Assembly: GCA_028583605.1 (NCBI GenBank)
Contig: CM053332.1
Location: forward strand, 10,962,442-11,026,441
Length of the DNA: 64,000 nucleotides
Source of the DNA: Dastarcus helophoroides
Lineage: Eukaryota; Arthropoda; Insecta; Coleoptera; Bothrideridae
Direction of reading: 5' to 3'
This document shows positions 21,532-33,560 of this stretch, piece by piece (within the stretch, counting starts at the first letter, position 1; the number at the start of each line of letters is the position of its first letter). The notes below the pieces were generated by a model. It was not told the DNA's origin, made no database searches, and saw nothing but the letters and a program-made list of their open reading frames with translations. A program made the translations under genes and the position numbers.

Positions 21532-23140
21532 TAGGGATGTAACGAATGTTGGTTTTCCCACATTCGCGAATGCGAATGTTGACTTTCACTGGGAGCTACT
21601 TAAAAAATGTTGTCATAAAAATTCAAATTTCCAGAAAAAATGGCATTTGGAAAAGAAAAACCACTTTTTAAAAATATTTCTCTGACAATTTTTATTTTAA
21701 AAATTCAAATACAAATCTTGTCCTCTGAAACCAAGAAAGATTAAAAAACACAACAGAGGTAGCTCTAACGCGTTTCCATAGCCAAGCTATCATCTTTAGA
21801 GAGATACTCGCCGATGATGATGATTGCTTGGCTGTCGAAACGCGCTCGAGCATCTCTGTTGTGTTTTTTAATCTTTCCTGGTTTCAGGGGATAAGATTTG
21901 TATTTCAATTTTTGATGATAACCAAGGACCAGTCCGTTCCACCAAAATTTTTACTTTGATTTAAATTTTGACAGAATCTCGAAATTTACAAAAAATATTT
22001 TTCTCTAAATTCGTAAAAATATTATCAAAATTTCTATCTTTTTGTCAAAATTTTAGAATAATAAACGAATTTTGAGAAAAAGTCAAATTTTGGATAAAAA
22101 AAAGCTAAATTTGAAACTTTGATAATAAAACGAATTTTGAAAAACAGGTTGAAGTTTCCAGAGAGTCAAAAATAAGGCCGCAATTTCTATAAAATATTCA
22201 AAATATCCAATTCAGTCCATTTTTAAGAGGAAAAAGTAGAATTTTGAGTGTAAAGTCGTATTCTTCAAAAATGTAAAAAATGTAAAGTTGTAATTTAGAA
22301 AAAGACGAATTATAAAAAAAAAGTTTTGGGATAACGTTGGAATTTTTAGGAAATCAAATTTAATATATAAATCTTTTTTAAAAATTTAAAAAGTATTCAA
22401 ATTTCGAGGAAAAGGACGATTTTCGAGGTAAAAATCAAAGGTTTCGAAAACCCAAACTAGTATTGAAAAAAAATCAAAATTTCGGGGAAGAGATCGATAT
22501 TTTGAAAAAGGGAACGAAATATCTAAAAAAAGTCTACATTTAGTGAAAATACGAAATTTCGCAAGGAGAGTCAAATTTTGTCGCAATTTCGAAGAAAGGA
22601 CGAATTTTGAGGAAAATTTCAGGAAAAAGGTCGAAATTTTAAGAAAAAGACTCGAAATTTCCTGACTGCATTTATTTTTCAACGGTTGCCTGAGTGAAGG
22701 ACAAGCCCCTCCTCTTCAGCCCCACTGTGACATCAGAAAATATCCACTAATGAGATACACGTCGAAATTTTGAAAAACAAGTTAAACCTTGATTTTTTCA
22801 AAAAATATTTTTCAAAATTTCCAGTTAAATATTATTCTAAAAATTTTTTTATCCAGAGACCCACAAAATTTCGAAAAAAATGCGAAGCTTGATAAATAAG
22901 TCGAAATTTGCAGAAAGACGAATTTTAAAAAAAGTAGAAATTTTCGGAAAAAGTGGATATAGATTTGAGATGGATGAAATTTTGAAAAAAACGACGAATT
23001 TTGAGAAGAAAGTTCAAAATTTTGAGAAAGTTAGACTTTGAAAAAAGAAGTCGAATTTTGGAATAAATTCGAAATTTCCAGAAAATGTCGAAATTTCAAG
23101 GAGTTAATTTTTAGAAAAAAAATGGAAACGAAAAGGTTCC
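21532..23140 (+). mobile_element. Long dispersed repeat, copy A (hAT-like start, low-complexity body)
   Basis: Starts TAGGGATGTAACGAATG, contains the palindromic words CATTCGCGAATG (21561-21572), then low-complexity DNA. It aligns in order with the reverse complement of 47720-49060 over roughly 1.4 kb outside the insertion. Shared landmarks are CGAATGCGAATGTTG, AATATTTTTCTCTAAAT, AACGAATNTTGAGAAAAAG, GTCAAATNTTGTCG and a GC-rich word, CCACTGTGACATCAGAAAAT (22726-22745). It is interrupted by foldback copy 5 at 21702-21945. No protein coding was recognised. Confidence 0.7.
21702..21945. mobile_element. Hammerhead-bearing foldback repeat, copy 5 (inverted dimer)
   Basis: Left arm from TCAAATACAAATCTTG through CTCTAACGCGTTTCCATAGCC, a centre near 21815-21835, then the right arm through GTCGAAACGCGCTCGAGC to the outer end CCAGTCCGTTCCACC. 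Both ribozyme cores are damaged: CTGAAGA reads CTAAAGA on the left, and the right core is rearranged. It is inserted in copy A, and the related copy B lacks it. Confidence 0.85.
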
Positions 23141-26130
23141 CGCAATTGCAGTTGAAAATTCGATATTTTTTCAAAACCTTGATTTTTATTGAAAATTTCG
23201 ATTTTTTAAAGCTTTGCAATTTTTTTGAAATTTTTGACTTTACAGCTTTTCAAAATTCGACTTTTTTGCAAAACCTGAATTTTTAACTTTTTATGAAAAT
23301 TTCAACATTTTCCAAAATTATTTTTTTTTAATTCCAAAATATATAATTTTCTGAATATTTTGATAAAAAAATAATTTTTTAAATTGTGGATTATTTTACT
23401 TTTTGTTAAAAATTTCGGTTTATTTCAAACATTCGACTTTACGAAAAATTTGGTTTTATCAGGTCTCGACTTTTTCCAAAATTTCGCTTATTTTTGAGAT
23501 TTTTGGCCACTTTAAAATTTCGAATTTTTTTTTAAAAATTCTGAAATTTTTCAAAATTAAACTAGAACAGCTTCTAAAAAATTTGGACTTAATTGAAAAT
23601 TTCTCAGTATTCTCAGTATTTCGAAATTTTGTCCAAATTTTACTTTGTTTGAAATTGTTAAGAATTTTTCAAAATTTTGCATTTTTTAAAAATCTTTACT
23701 TTTTTCACAATTACGATTTTTTTGAAAATTTCAATTTTTTCGAATCTGTTTCAAAATTTTGTCTTCAAAATTTAAACTATTTTCAAAATTTTAACTTTCT
23801 AAGAAATTTCGAATTTTTTATTGAAAATTTTAACTTTTTATGAAAATTCAGATATTTTTCAAAATTTTGACTGTATTAAATATTTCGACATTTTTTCAAA
23901 ATTCGTTTGTTTTTCAAAGTTTCAACTCTTCGAAAATTTGGAATTTTTTTGGAAATTCTGTTTTTTTTTTCAAATTGAATTGTTTTGAAACTTTCGTCCG
24001 TTTTTGACAATCAGTTCGACTCCAAAAATTTCGATTTTTTTGTCAACATTGTACCTCTTTTTTGAAAACTTGTCAAAATTTCGTCTTTTTTAAAAATTTT
24101 TATTTTCCTCTAAATTACAATTCATTTTTGAATTAAATTAGTTCGTCCTTTTAAAAATTTTGATTATTTTATGAAAATTTCGATTTTTTTAAATCTTTTT
24201 TAAAATTTTGTCTTCAGTTTTTAACTATTTTTCAAAATTTCAATTTTTTTTAGACATTTCAACACTTTAAAATTTTAACTTTTTTTGAAAATTTAGACAG
24301 TTAGACAATTTCGAGTGTATTAAAAATTTTGACATTTTTTTAAAATTCGTCCGTTTTTTTGAAAATGCCGGTTTTTTAAATCGAATTGTTTTAATATTTT
24401 AGGCTTATTTTGAAAATTAGTTCGACTTTTTGTTAAAATTCTACTTTTTTTGGAATTTTTGAGAATTTTTCAAAATCTCAAAAACCTTTATTTTCTTCGA
24501 ATTTACAATTTATTTTTAAATTAAATTACAACTTTTGAAAAATTCCGATTTTTTTAAAATCTTTAAAATTGCGTCCTTAAATTTTTACTCGTTATGAAAA
24601 TTTAGACCTTTTTCAAAATTTTGACTTCATTAAAAATTTCAACATTTTTTTCAAAATTCGTCTGTTTTTGAAAATTTAAACTTTTTGAAAAATTGGATTT
24701 TTTGAACACTCCGTTTAAAAAAAATTGAATATTTTGAAACTTGACTTTTTTTGAAAATTAGTTCAACTCCAAAAATTTGGATGTTTTTTGGAAATTTCGT
24801 TTTTTTAAATCAAATTGTTTTGAAACTTTTGTCCTTTTTTGAAAATCAGTTCTACTTCAAAAATTTCGATTTTGTTTGTCAATATTTTACTTCTTTTTTG
24901 AAATTTTTGAGAATTTTTCAAAATTTTGTCCTTTTAAAAAAAATATTTTCTTCAAAATTACAATTTATTTTTGAATTAATTTAATAAGACTTTTTAAAAA
25001 TTTTGATTATTTTATGAAAATTTCAATTTTCTAAAAAAATTTTTTAAATTTCGTTTGCAGTTTGTAAGTATTTTTCAAAATTTCAATTGTTTTTAGACAT
25101 TTCGACACCTTTTAAAATTATAACTTTATTGAAGATTTTAACTTTTTTTGAAAATTCTGACATTTTTCAAAATTTCATTTGTTTTCGAAAATTTAAATCT
25201 TTTTAATAATTCCTTTTTTTTAAATCGAATTATTTTGAAACATTTCATTTTTTTTACAAATTTGATTCCAAAAATTTCGAGTTTTTTTTGTCAAAATGTT
25301 ATACTTACCTTTTTTTTGAAATTTTTGAAAATTTTTCAATATTTCCTTTTTTTTTAAAATCCGATCGATGTATTTTTGCTTTAAATTAAGTAGTACAACT
25401 TTTCGAAAATTTTGATTTTTTTTAAATCACGATTTTTTCAAATCTTAAATTCTCTTCAAATGTTTACTTTTTATGAATTTTTAGACACTTCTCAAAATTT
25501 TAACTTTATTAAAAATTTCGACTATTAAAAATTTCGACATTTTTTTCAAAACTCGTCTGTTTTTGAAAATTTGAACTTTTTTGAAATGTTGGATTTTTTG
25601 AACTTTCCGTTTAAAAAAACATGAATAGTTTTGAAATTTTTGACTTTTAAAAATTAGTTCGACTTTTGATTTTTTTTAATATATCGCCATCTTTTTAAGG
25701 CTTCGCCTTTTTTGAAATTTTTGACTATTTTTAAATATTTGGACCTTTTTAAAGATTAGGAATTTTTTTCAGAAGTTTTGTTGAAAATATTGTTAATTAT
25801 TTAATGATTTATACTTAATTACTTTTAGGAGTAAACATTATACTTTTAATTTCTTTTGACCCAAAATATTGGAACTTTTTTTTATAAATTCCTAGTATAT
25901 ATTTTCTCAAGATTTCTACCTTTTTCTTAAGATTCTGGGCAAGTATTTTGAATTTTTATTTTCTTAAAATTTAGATTTTTTTCGAAATTTTAACTTAATC
26001 TTGATATTTTGATTTTTTTATATTTTAACTGCTTCCCAAAACTTCTAGTTGACATTTTTAATTGTTCCCTTTTTTTTTATCAAATATTGACTAAACTCTA
26101 CACTTGGATATTTTTTCTAGATAAAGATTT
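23140..26130 (+). repeat. Low-complexity repeat block, pyrimidine-rich
   Basis: Continuous TTTTTGAAAATTTCGAC-type sequence fading into less regular T-rich DNA after about 25700. Contains the tandem array at 23900-25700. Frames here encode F/L/K/N-rich artefacts. Confidence 0.75.
23900..25700 (+). repeat. Tandem repeat, unit about 410-430 bp, four or more copies
   Basis: The landmark AAATCGAATTGTTTTGAAAC (with variants) falls near 23971, 24381, 24810 and 25225, spacing 410, 429 and 415 bp. Each is followed by AGTTCGACTCCAAAAATTTCG-like and ACTTCTTTTTTGAAATTTTTG words. A partial extra copy lies near 24722. Confidence 0.6.
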
Positions 26131-27242
26131 TATTTTTAAAATCCAAACCTCAACATTGTTAGAATCTCATTTTAAATAGAGCAAATGCCCAAGTATGTAT
26201 AATTTAGATTATCCTTTCGTTTTTGCCTGCATGTTATTTGTATAATGCGAGATGATGTCATTAGTTGATTAAATGTTAATGAAACACACCTCAAGTTGAG
26301 TGATTATGCTTCTATCAGGGGAGAAGCTACTGTGCTGTGTAGAAATAAATTCTCATCACCTGTCCTTCTTTAACATAATTCTTCCTAACGTGGCTCGAAA
26401 TGACCAGACACAATAAAACATTCACCGTAGCCCTTCCTTCTGCTAACATCCGCGAGACAGCCGGCTAGGCGAGGTATTGTCATAGTGTGGTAAGCATAAA
26501 CTTGGGTAATTTCAGGTGAGTGTCTGTTGCCCCAGCAACTGTACTTTCGACAGGAAACGTTACAACACGAATGACTCACTCTCTAGGCGAGTAGGGGTCG
26601 AACGAATTTAATTGCGAAAGTCCACTTCCAACAGCAGCCCTACAAATGTACAATCTAAAAGTAAGCAATTTGTTCATCCATTTCACGTTTAATCTAATCA
26701 GTTGTCATAAAAGGGTTACCGACTGCAGCTAATGAGTAAAAAATAATTTACTCCGTTATTGTCCGGAAATGGTTAATCTAATTGCGATATGTTTAAAGGC
26801 CATATGATTTAACATGTCCTTTCTACATAACGGTAAGAAAACGCACAATAGCAATGTCTCAGAGTGACTGTGAAGAAGTAATTTTCTTTGTTAAGCTTAG
26901 TAAGTAAGCGAGAAATTGTACACTAGAGATTAGATTTCTCTTACAACAACTAACTAAATGATTCTCATTGAAACAGCAATATAATGAATAAAAAAAGTTG
27001 GCCAAGCAGAGTTAAGCTCGCACAATAAGGGTTCCTTACCAATGTTAGCAGCTAATAGATCAAATTAAACTATTTTGTATTTACGTATACATATTGAAAT
27101 CTTATCGAAATTTTTTGTGAGATAATTGAAAAATGAATGAATTGTCTATTTTCAGATAGACACTTTTTTATACGGTCGATCGCAATATTTATGGAACAGG
27201 CCACTGTCATAACTTTTACACCATGAAATATCTCAAATAAAA
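26131..27242. other. Unique DNA, no gene recognised
   Basis: A patch of more balanced composition at 26380-26640 contains TTTCAG followed by GTGAGT (26512-26523), which could be chance splice-like words. The 64-codon minus frame there lacks an ATG start. No family recognised. Confidence 0.3.
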
Positions 27243-27838
27243 GCATTGCCAAATCCGCCTCTCAGAAGCTAGGCTTTCTTTTTAGAGCTAAAAAGTACTT
27301 CACATGTCATCAGCTATTAACACTATACAAAGCTCAAGTTAAGCCAACACTTGAATACTGTTCTCATGTTTGGAGTTCAGCCCCAAAACACACTTTAGCA
27401 CTCTTGGCAATTTAAAGAAGAGCGCCTAATTGATGACGAGAGTCTGACCGATTCTCTCGAAACACTAGAGCACAGGCGTATGGTTGGTGACTTGTCTCTT
27501 TTCTACAAGTACTATAATGGAAGGTGCTCGCAAAAACTAATAGGATTGATCCCCCCAAGGGCAAGATTCTTGAGGTATACTAGACAGTCGGAGACAGCAA
27601 ATTCCTGTGCGGTCCAGCTTGACACAGTGAGGACGTCTGTCTGCGGACTCTTTTTTTCTATAGAACTTTTCCAAGTTATGGAACTTCTTACCGAATTTTT
27701 CCTAAAAAATACAACCTACCCTTGTTTAAGAAGGCGGTTTGTCGCCATCTATCCTAGTTTCCGCATCCTACTCGCAGTGCTTTGAAAGCATAATGGGGTT
27801 ACCTTTGCGAGTGAATTAAACTTTAAAAAAAATACAAT
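27243..27838 (+). pseudogene. Non-LTR retrotransposon ORF2 C-terminus, 5'-truncated
   Basis: The frame reads ASQKLGFLFRAKKYF, then LLTLYKAQVKPTLEYCSHVW, then (after a shift near 27430) LIDDESLTDSLETLEHRR and VGDLSLFYKYYNGRCS. This is the region after the reverse transcriptase palm and thumb in Jockey-like LINE ORF2 proteins, including the characteristic LEYCSHVW and LEHRR motifs. The frame breaks near LALLAI (TAA at about 27412) and continues in another frame from about 27437 to 27784. The sequence ends in an A-rich tail (27821-27835), consistent with a 3' end. I found no target duplication. The polymerase domain is absent, so this copy is dead. Confidence 0.85.
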
Positions 27839-27986
27839 GGCTAGCTAACAAGGTTTATCGGATCGTGCTAAAATATGTTCGATCGCAACATCTTGAGTTG
27901 TCTGGGGTGTATTTTATGTCGACGACTGGTTCGCAGAATTACTGCGAAGCGGAAATTCTATCCTACAATGATAAGGAGAACTGTTT
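27839..27986. other. Unique DNA
   Basis: Short interval between the LINE fragment and foldback copy 6. Nothing recognised. Confidence 0.3.
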
Positions 27987-27987
27987 T

Positions 27988-28165
27988 TTTTTTGGTGAAA
28001 CGGAGTGATCTCTTCTTATCTTCAACCTTGTTTCCTGAAACCAAGAAATATTAAAAAACACAACACTTTCTCTAACGCGTTTCGATAGCCTAGCTATCAT
28101 CTTCAGAGAAGATCTACTCTGTTTTTTATCCTTTCTTGGTTTCAGGGGACAAGGTTTGTGTGTTA
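27988..28165 (-). mobile_element. Hammerhead-bearing foldback repeat, copy 6
   Basis: Outer end GGTGAAACGGAGTG, then CCTGAAACCAAGAAATATT, CTCTAACGCGTTTCG, the stem II region, CATCTTCAGAGAAG, and a short inverted return arm, CTTTCTTGGTTTCAGGGGAC. The second arm lacks its own ribozyme core. Confidence 0.8.
28068..28110 (-). ncRNA. Hammerhead-like ribozyme motif in repeat copy 6
   Basis: On the minus strand: CTGAAGA, an extra T, a six-pair stem II (GATAGC-TAG-GCTATC), GAAA, then C-GC-G, and cleavage triplet GTT. Stem I pairs TTCT with AGAG/A, about four pairs including a G-U. This is one of the best preserved stem II hairpins of the family. Confidence 0.5.
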
Positions 28166-29536
28166 TATCAGTAGTGTGAACTATTTGAATCATCACACTG
28201 TTTTGATCCCTAACCTATGGAGAAATTTTCAAGGGCAAAAACTTCACCAGTCACGGAAAATATTTTGTGTACACAAATATATTTATGTTTATATATTCAC
28301 ACATGCCTCGGTAACAGTCTAGGATTATATGATAGGATTCATCGAGAAATATAAATATTTAGTGTGTACCATAACAAATATCATCCTTCGACATTCGTTT
28401 TTATAGTAATGTTGACTCCTGGAATTTTTAAAGTTTGCTATCAATGGAGTAATGTACCGATATCAACAGACGTGGTTGTTACCTTTGATAATCGAACAGC
28501 AAAAAAAGAGAAGCGAAGGTTAACTACATTTTTGCGACCTGTCTGAGTAATACATCCTCTTTTAATTGCTATGTACTTGTGAATCATTCCACGGCTATAT
28601 GGATGCAAATAATACATTTATGTCGCACGAACCTATTCTTTGTTATATATTCAAAGGGTCTTTATATTTCTGCGTTGGTATAATAGTCTTCTTTGTGCAA
28701 ATATGTAAATAAGCATTGTCATATTTTTAGCTAATTGAAGTAGCCATTTCGATTAACTAAATTATGTTCTAGCGCTTACCTTTCACAGAGATAATAAACT
28801 TCAAAAACCACCAACCAATAATATTGGCGCGATTTATATGTAAATGTATGCAAATTGTCGGAAATAGATTTGCTAATCTCATTATCCGGCGCTTATTTTT
28901 ATTTGAAACCACCCACATTCTAACACCATAAATGTAGCATGAACTGGAGTTATAAAATACTATAATAAACCACTATTATACAGATAAATTCATTCTCGAC
29001 CATGTGGTTGTTGACATTTATCGCAAACTAAATCTATTGCAAATCTTGAAATGTCGTTGACAAGTGTTGGGCGATATGTATGTGTACCTTTTTACTACCA
29101 TTCCTTCGATTAGTGTAGAAGTATTATATCAGCTCATTTATACATCATTTAGAAATACACCTCGTTTCACTTTTCATGGAGCCACCCCCCATCTCGTTTT
29201 ATGATATTTACGGACCAACTTCGTACATTGTTCACCAAAGCCTGGGCTTAGTTAAGGTGAGGCCCTGGAATCCGAATTAACCTCCCCCAAACTATCTGAA
29301 TGGTATCACCATACCCTTCTCACACACTTGGGACTTTTTAAAACACATAAAATATAAGAGATAACAAGAAACTACAATATGTCCATTTGTCCATTACTTT
29401 GACTTATTGTAAAGTTGGACTTCTGTCTCGACGTCTAAGGAAATTCAATAGACACTTAAAATTTTGAGATATATCTTGATGTATCGATCTTTTTTGACAA
29501 ATTCCACGTTTTTCTCGTAATCGAGTAGAGAATAAA
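28166..29536. other. Unique DNA with a diverged direct repeat
   Basis: No gene recognised. A segment at 29161-29212 (TTTCACTTTTCATGGAGCC, CCATCTCGTTTT) recurs at 30431-30476, just beyond the mariner element. This may be part of an older duplicated sequence. Confidence 0.35.
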
Positions 29537-29538
29537 TA

Positions 29539-30427
29539 CGAGGGTGGGAACCGGAATTTGTTTTTAAAAATGTGTGTACAAGATACATATGTGAAAGTTA
29601 TTAACTATTTTTTACATAATCTTCTGGTTTTGTTTTGCATTTTTTCCAACGGATTGGGAGTTTTTCAATGCCATTATCATAAAAAGAAGGGAGGTGTGTT
29701 TGCAGCCAATTGGGCACAAATGTCTCAACAGCAGCATCATCATGGCTCACCTCCTAGAGCTTCTTTCAGCATCCCAAACATATGATAATCACATGATGAT
29801 AACTCGAGTGATAAGGAGGGTGTCCTAATGTTGCCCAATGCATTTCCTCCAATTTTTGATGTGTCACATTGGCTAAGTGGTGTCGGGCATTGTCGTGAAG
29901 CAAAATCACATTTCTGATCGAAAATTCGCACCTCTTCCGCCGATATGCTCCTTTTCCTAAATCTAAGAGCTGGTAGTAGTAAGCAGCATCAACCGTACGA
30001 TGTTCGTGCAGAAAATCGACGTGCACAACTGCGTTAATCTTGTTCACAGTCACACTGGTCCGAGGACGACGGGCATGGGATTCATTTTTAACTTGAGTTC
30101 GTCTTTCCAAAAATTTTTGGTGCCATTCAAACACTTGAGTTTTCTTCAAGCAAGTATCCCCAAACTATGCTTCTAGTCTACGAAGAATTTCTGCGAACTT
30201 TACACCTTTAACGGTAATAAATTGAATAATAATGCGCTGCGCAACGTGCTGATTAATCTCTTGCTCACTCATTGTATTTACAACTGACGAACGGCAAGAA
30301 CGGAATTCGCTTGAGCGCAGGAAGTCACGCGATATCCCCACCTAACACGTCTAAGAGTATGCGCACCCTCCCGACGTCCTTCTGGCGACATGAGAGAAAT
30401 TCCTGGTTCATATTTGATTTACCCTCG
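29539..30427 (-). mobile_element. Internally deleted mariner transposon
   Basis: Flanked by TA (29537-29538 and 30428-30429). The termini begin CGAGGGT on both sides, with partial further pairing of the inverted ends. Length is 889 bp against about 1.3 kb for intact mariners, consistent with an internal deletion of roughly 400 bp in the transposase. Confidence 0.85.
29740..30272 (-). pseudogene. Mariner transposase pseudogene, central part deleted
   Basis: The ATG at 30272-30270 begins MSEQEINQHVAQRI. An in-frame TAG after RRLEA (about 30168) precedes FGDTCLKKTQVFEWHQKF, the N-terminal helix-turn-helix region. After RPRTSVTVNKINAV the protein jumps to VHVDFLHEHRTVDAAYYYQL, so the part with the first catalytic Asp (GDESW-type) is missing. 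ILLHDNARHH retains the second Asp. Near PPYHSSYHH a shift disrupts the region of the third Asp, and the last residues (DYHMFGMLKEALGGEP) read in another frame. It is a different mariner lineage from the one at 13916. Dead copy. Confidence 0.88.
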
Positions 30428-30728
30428 TACATCTAGTTTCGCTTTTCATGGGGCCACATTTCCATCTCGTTTTGAGTCGAAATTTATACGAACAAATTAA
30501 ATTTATTTTAAAAAAATCTTAAATTTTAAAAGTCAAAGTAAATACTTAAAGAAAATACACAAACATTTGGAGTTTAAATCGAGATTTAATATTCGAAGGA
30601 TGCATCTAAATTCATCAAAAACACTTTATTGGAAGAAATTGAATTTTATTTCGAAAATCAAATAAGAATCCTTATCAAAGTCGCAATTTTAAGCTGCAAG
30701 CCGCAATTTTGAGAGAGAAAAAATCCTT

Positions 30729-30905
30729 ACTAATATATAAATGCGACAGTGTTTGTCTGTCTGTTTGTCCTCTTCAGAGTTGCCAGATCTCGCGCACTTT
30801 CTCGATTTTCTACTCTGGCGCATATAGCACGACACAGTTTTTAAGTAAATAAATGCAAAGCTTGGCAATGACGACACAATGACATCGCCATCTAACGACG
30901 AGGGT
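30729..30905 (+). repeat. Interspersed family 'ACTAATATATAAATG', copy nested in satellite
   Basis: Begins ACTAATATATAAATGCGACAG, followed by GTTTGTCTGTCTGTTTGTCC, and ends near ACATCGCCATCTAACGACG. It interrupts the low-complexity block. Similar 5' ends occur at 43172 and 44840. Confidence 0.65.
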
Positions 30906-30959
30906 TCATGTATTTTAACAATCGAAATTTTGAGAAAATCCAATTTTTCAGAATATTAA

Positions 30960-33560
30960 AATTTTAAAAAAGAGTCGAGTTTTTAAATTTTTCAAATAAA
31001 AATCCAGTTTACTATATAACAGTCGAAACTTCGAGGAAAGTAGAAATTTTTGAAAAAAAAGTGGAAATTTTCACAATAAATTGAAATTTGAAATATGCTA
31101 AATTCTGAAAAAGTCATAATGTCTTAGGAAAAACGCCGAAATTTGATGACAAACGATTAAGATTTTTAGAAAAGTAAAAACTTATGAAAAAAGTTCGAAA
31201 GAAATCGAAATTTTGGGAAATATCCAATTATTGAAAGAAGTGGACGTTTTCAAAAAAAGAAATCGAATTTTTCAATTTTTCAAATATTAATAACATTTAC
31301 CACATAAAAGTGGAAATTTCGAAAAAAAAAATAAAAATTCTTGAAAAATAGTCGAATTTTGAAAAAAGTTTAAAAATTCTGGCAAAAATCATATCTTAAA
31401 AAAAGCCGAAATTTGATGACAAATGGTTAACATTTTCAAAATAAGTAAACATTCTAAAAAAAGTTCGCAAATTATAGAAAACGGTATCGTGAGAAAAACC
31501 AATTTTTCAAAAATTAAAATTTTCAAATAAAAGTACGAATTTTTAAAAATTTTAGAAAATCCAATTTATCAGAATATTAAAATTTTTTAGAAAGAGTCGA
31601 ATTTTTAAATTTTTCAAATAAAAATCCAGTTTACTATATAACAGTCGAAATTTCGAGAAAAAATCGAAATTTTTGAAAAAAAAGTGAAATCTCATACAAA
31701 ATTGAATGAAATTTTAAAAAAATTTAAATTATGAAAAGTCATAATATCTTAAGAAAATAACTGAACTTTGATGACAAAAGCTTAACATTTTCAAAAAAGT
31801 GAAAGCTCTGAAAAAAGTTCAAAAAAAATTGAAATTTTAAGAAAAATTCAATTTTTGAAAGTGGAAAATTTAAAAAAAAAGTCGAATTTTTTAAATAAAA
31901 TACCATTTTCTGTGTAAAATTCGATATTTCGAAAAAGAGTAAAAATTCTTGAAAAATAGTCAAAATTTTTAGAAAAAATTAAAATTTTGAAAAAAGTTTA
32001 AGTGCTGCAAAAAATCATATTTTAAAAAAAGCCGAAATTTAATCGCAAAAGGTTAACATTTTCAAAAAAAGTAAATATTCTAGAAGTTCGAAATTTTTAA
32101 AAATCCAAATTGTGAACAAAAAACCAATTTTTCATAAAAGTGAAAATTTTTAAAATAAGTCAAGATTTTAAAAATTTTTAAATATAAAACCAATTTGCTA
32201 CATAAAAATGAAAATTTTCAAACGAAGTCGAATTTTTTAAATTAAAAAAAAGACCAATTTGGTACGTAAAAGTCGAAACTTCAAAAAAAAGTCGAAATTT
32301 TTGAAAAAAAAGTAAAAATTTTCACACCAAAATTGAAATTTGGGAAAAATTCAAATTCTGAAAGAAGTCGTAACATCTTAAGAAAAAAGCTGAAATTTGA
32401 TGACAAAAGCTTAACATTTTCAGAAAAGTGAAAGTTCTGAAAAAAGTTCAAAAAAAATCGAAATTTTAATAAAAATCCAATTTTTGACAGAAAGTGGAAA
32501 TTTTTTTAAAAACGTCGAATTTTTCAATTTTTCAAATAAAATACCGTTTTCTATATATAAGTCGATATTTCGAAAAAAAGTAAAAACCTTGAAAAATAGT
32601 TGAAATTTTTAGAAAAAATTAAAATTTTGAAAAAAGTTAAAGTGCTGGAAAAAATCATATCTTAAAAAAGCCGAAATTGGATCACAAAAGATTAACATTT
32701 TCAAAAAAGTAAACATTCTAAAAAAAGTTCGAAAATTTTAAAAATCCAAATTGTGAAAAAAATCCAATTTTTCAAAAAAGTGAAAATTTTTAAAATAATT
32801 TTTTTAAATTTTTAAATAAAAAACCAATTTGCTAATAAAAATGAAAATTTTCAAAGTCGATTTTTTTAAATTAAAAAAAAACCAATTTGCTACGTAAAAG
32901 TCGAAACTTCGAAAAAAAGTCGAAATTTTTGAAAAAGAAGTGAACCTTTTCACTCAAAATTGAAATTTTTTAAAAAAAATTTAAATTCTGAAAAAAGTCA
33001 TATCGTAAGAAAAAAAACTGAAATTTGATGACAGAAGGTTAACATTTTCAGAAAAGTGAAAATTCTGACATAGTTTGAAATAAATCGAAATTTTGAGAAA
33101 AATCCAATTTTTGAAAGACGTGGAAGGTTTTAAAATAAAGTCGAATTTTTCAATTTTTCAAATAAAAATACCATTTACTACATAAAAGTCGATATTTCGA
33201 AAAAAAAATAATAAAAATTGTTGAAAAATAGTCGACATTTTCATAAAAAATTAAAATTTTGAAAAAAATTTTCGATTAAATCATACCTTACAAAAAAGCC
33301 TAAATTCGATCACAAAAGGTTAGCATTTTCAAAAATAGTAAACATTCTAAAAAAAGTTCGAAAATTTAAAAAATCCAAATTGTGAGAAAAATCCAATTTT
33401 TCAGAAAAGTGAAAGTTTTCAAAAAAAGAAAGATTTTTTTAATTTATTAAATTAAAAACCCATTTGCTACATAAAAGTCGGAAATTTTTGGAAAAAAGTC
33501 GAAATTTTCAAAAAATGTCGAAACTTCTAAAAATGTGAAGAAAAGTAAAAATTAAAAAAA
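30960..33560 (-). repeat. Higher-order tandem repeat, unit about 610-630 bp of two half-units
   Basis: The landmark CCAGTTTACTATATAACAG (variants CCAATTTGCTACGTAAAAG) followed by TCGAAACTTC occurs near 31014, 31626, 32253, 32882 and 33459. A second half-unit with ATACCATTTTCTATATAA-type sequence and GATATTTCG alternates with it. Each half-unit also carries AAATCATATCTTAAAAAAGC and GATGACAAAAGGTTAACATT words. Confidence 0.7.

Noticed and set aside
23403..23843. 146-codon open frame
   Set aside because: Composed of repeated F/L/K/N/I residues from the TTTTTGAAAATTTCGAC theme, with no domain or splice context.
26512..26523. TTTCAG followed by GTGAGT as a tiny exon or exon boundary
   Set aside because: Acceptor and donor words are directly adjacent, leaving no exon, and there is no coding frame or conservation evidence.
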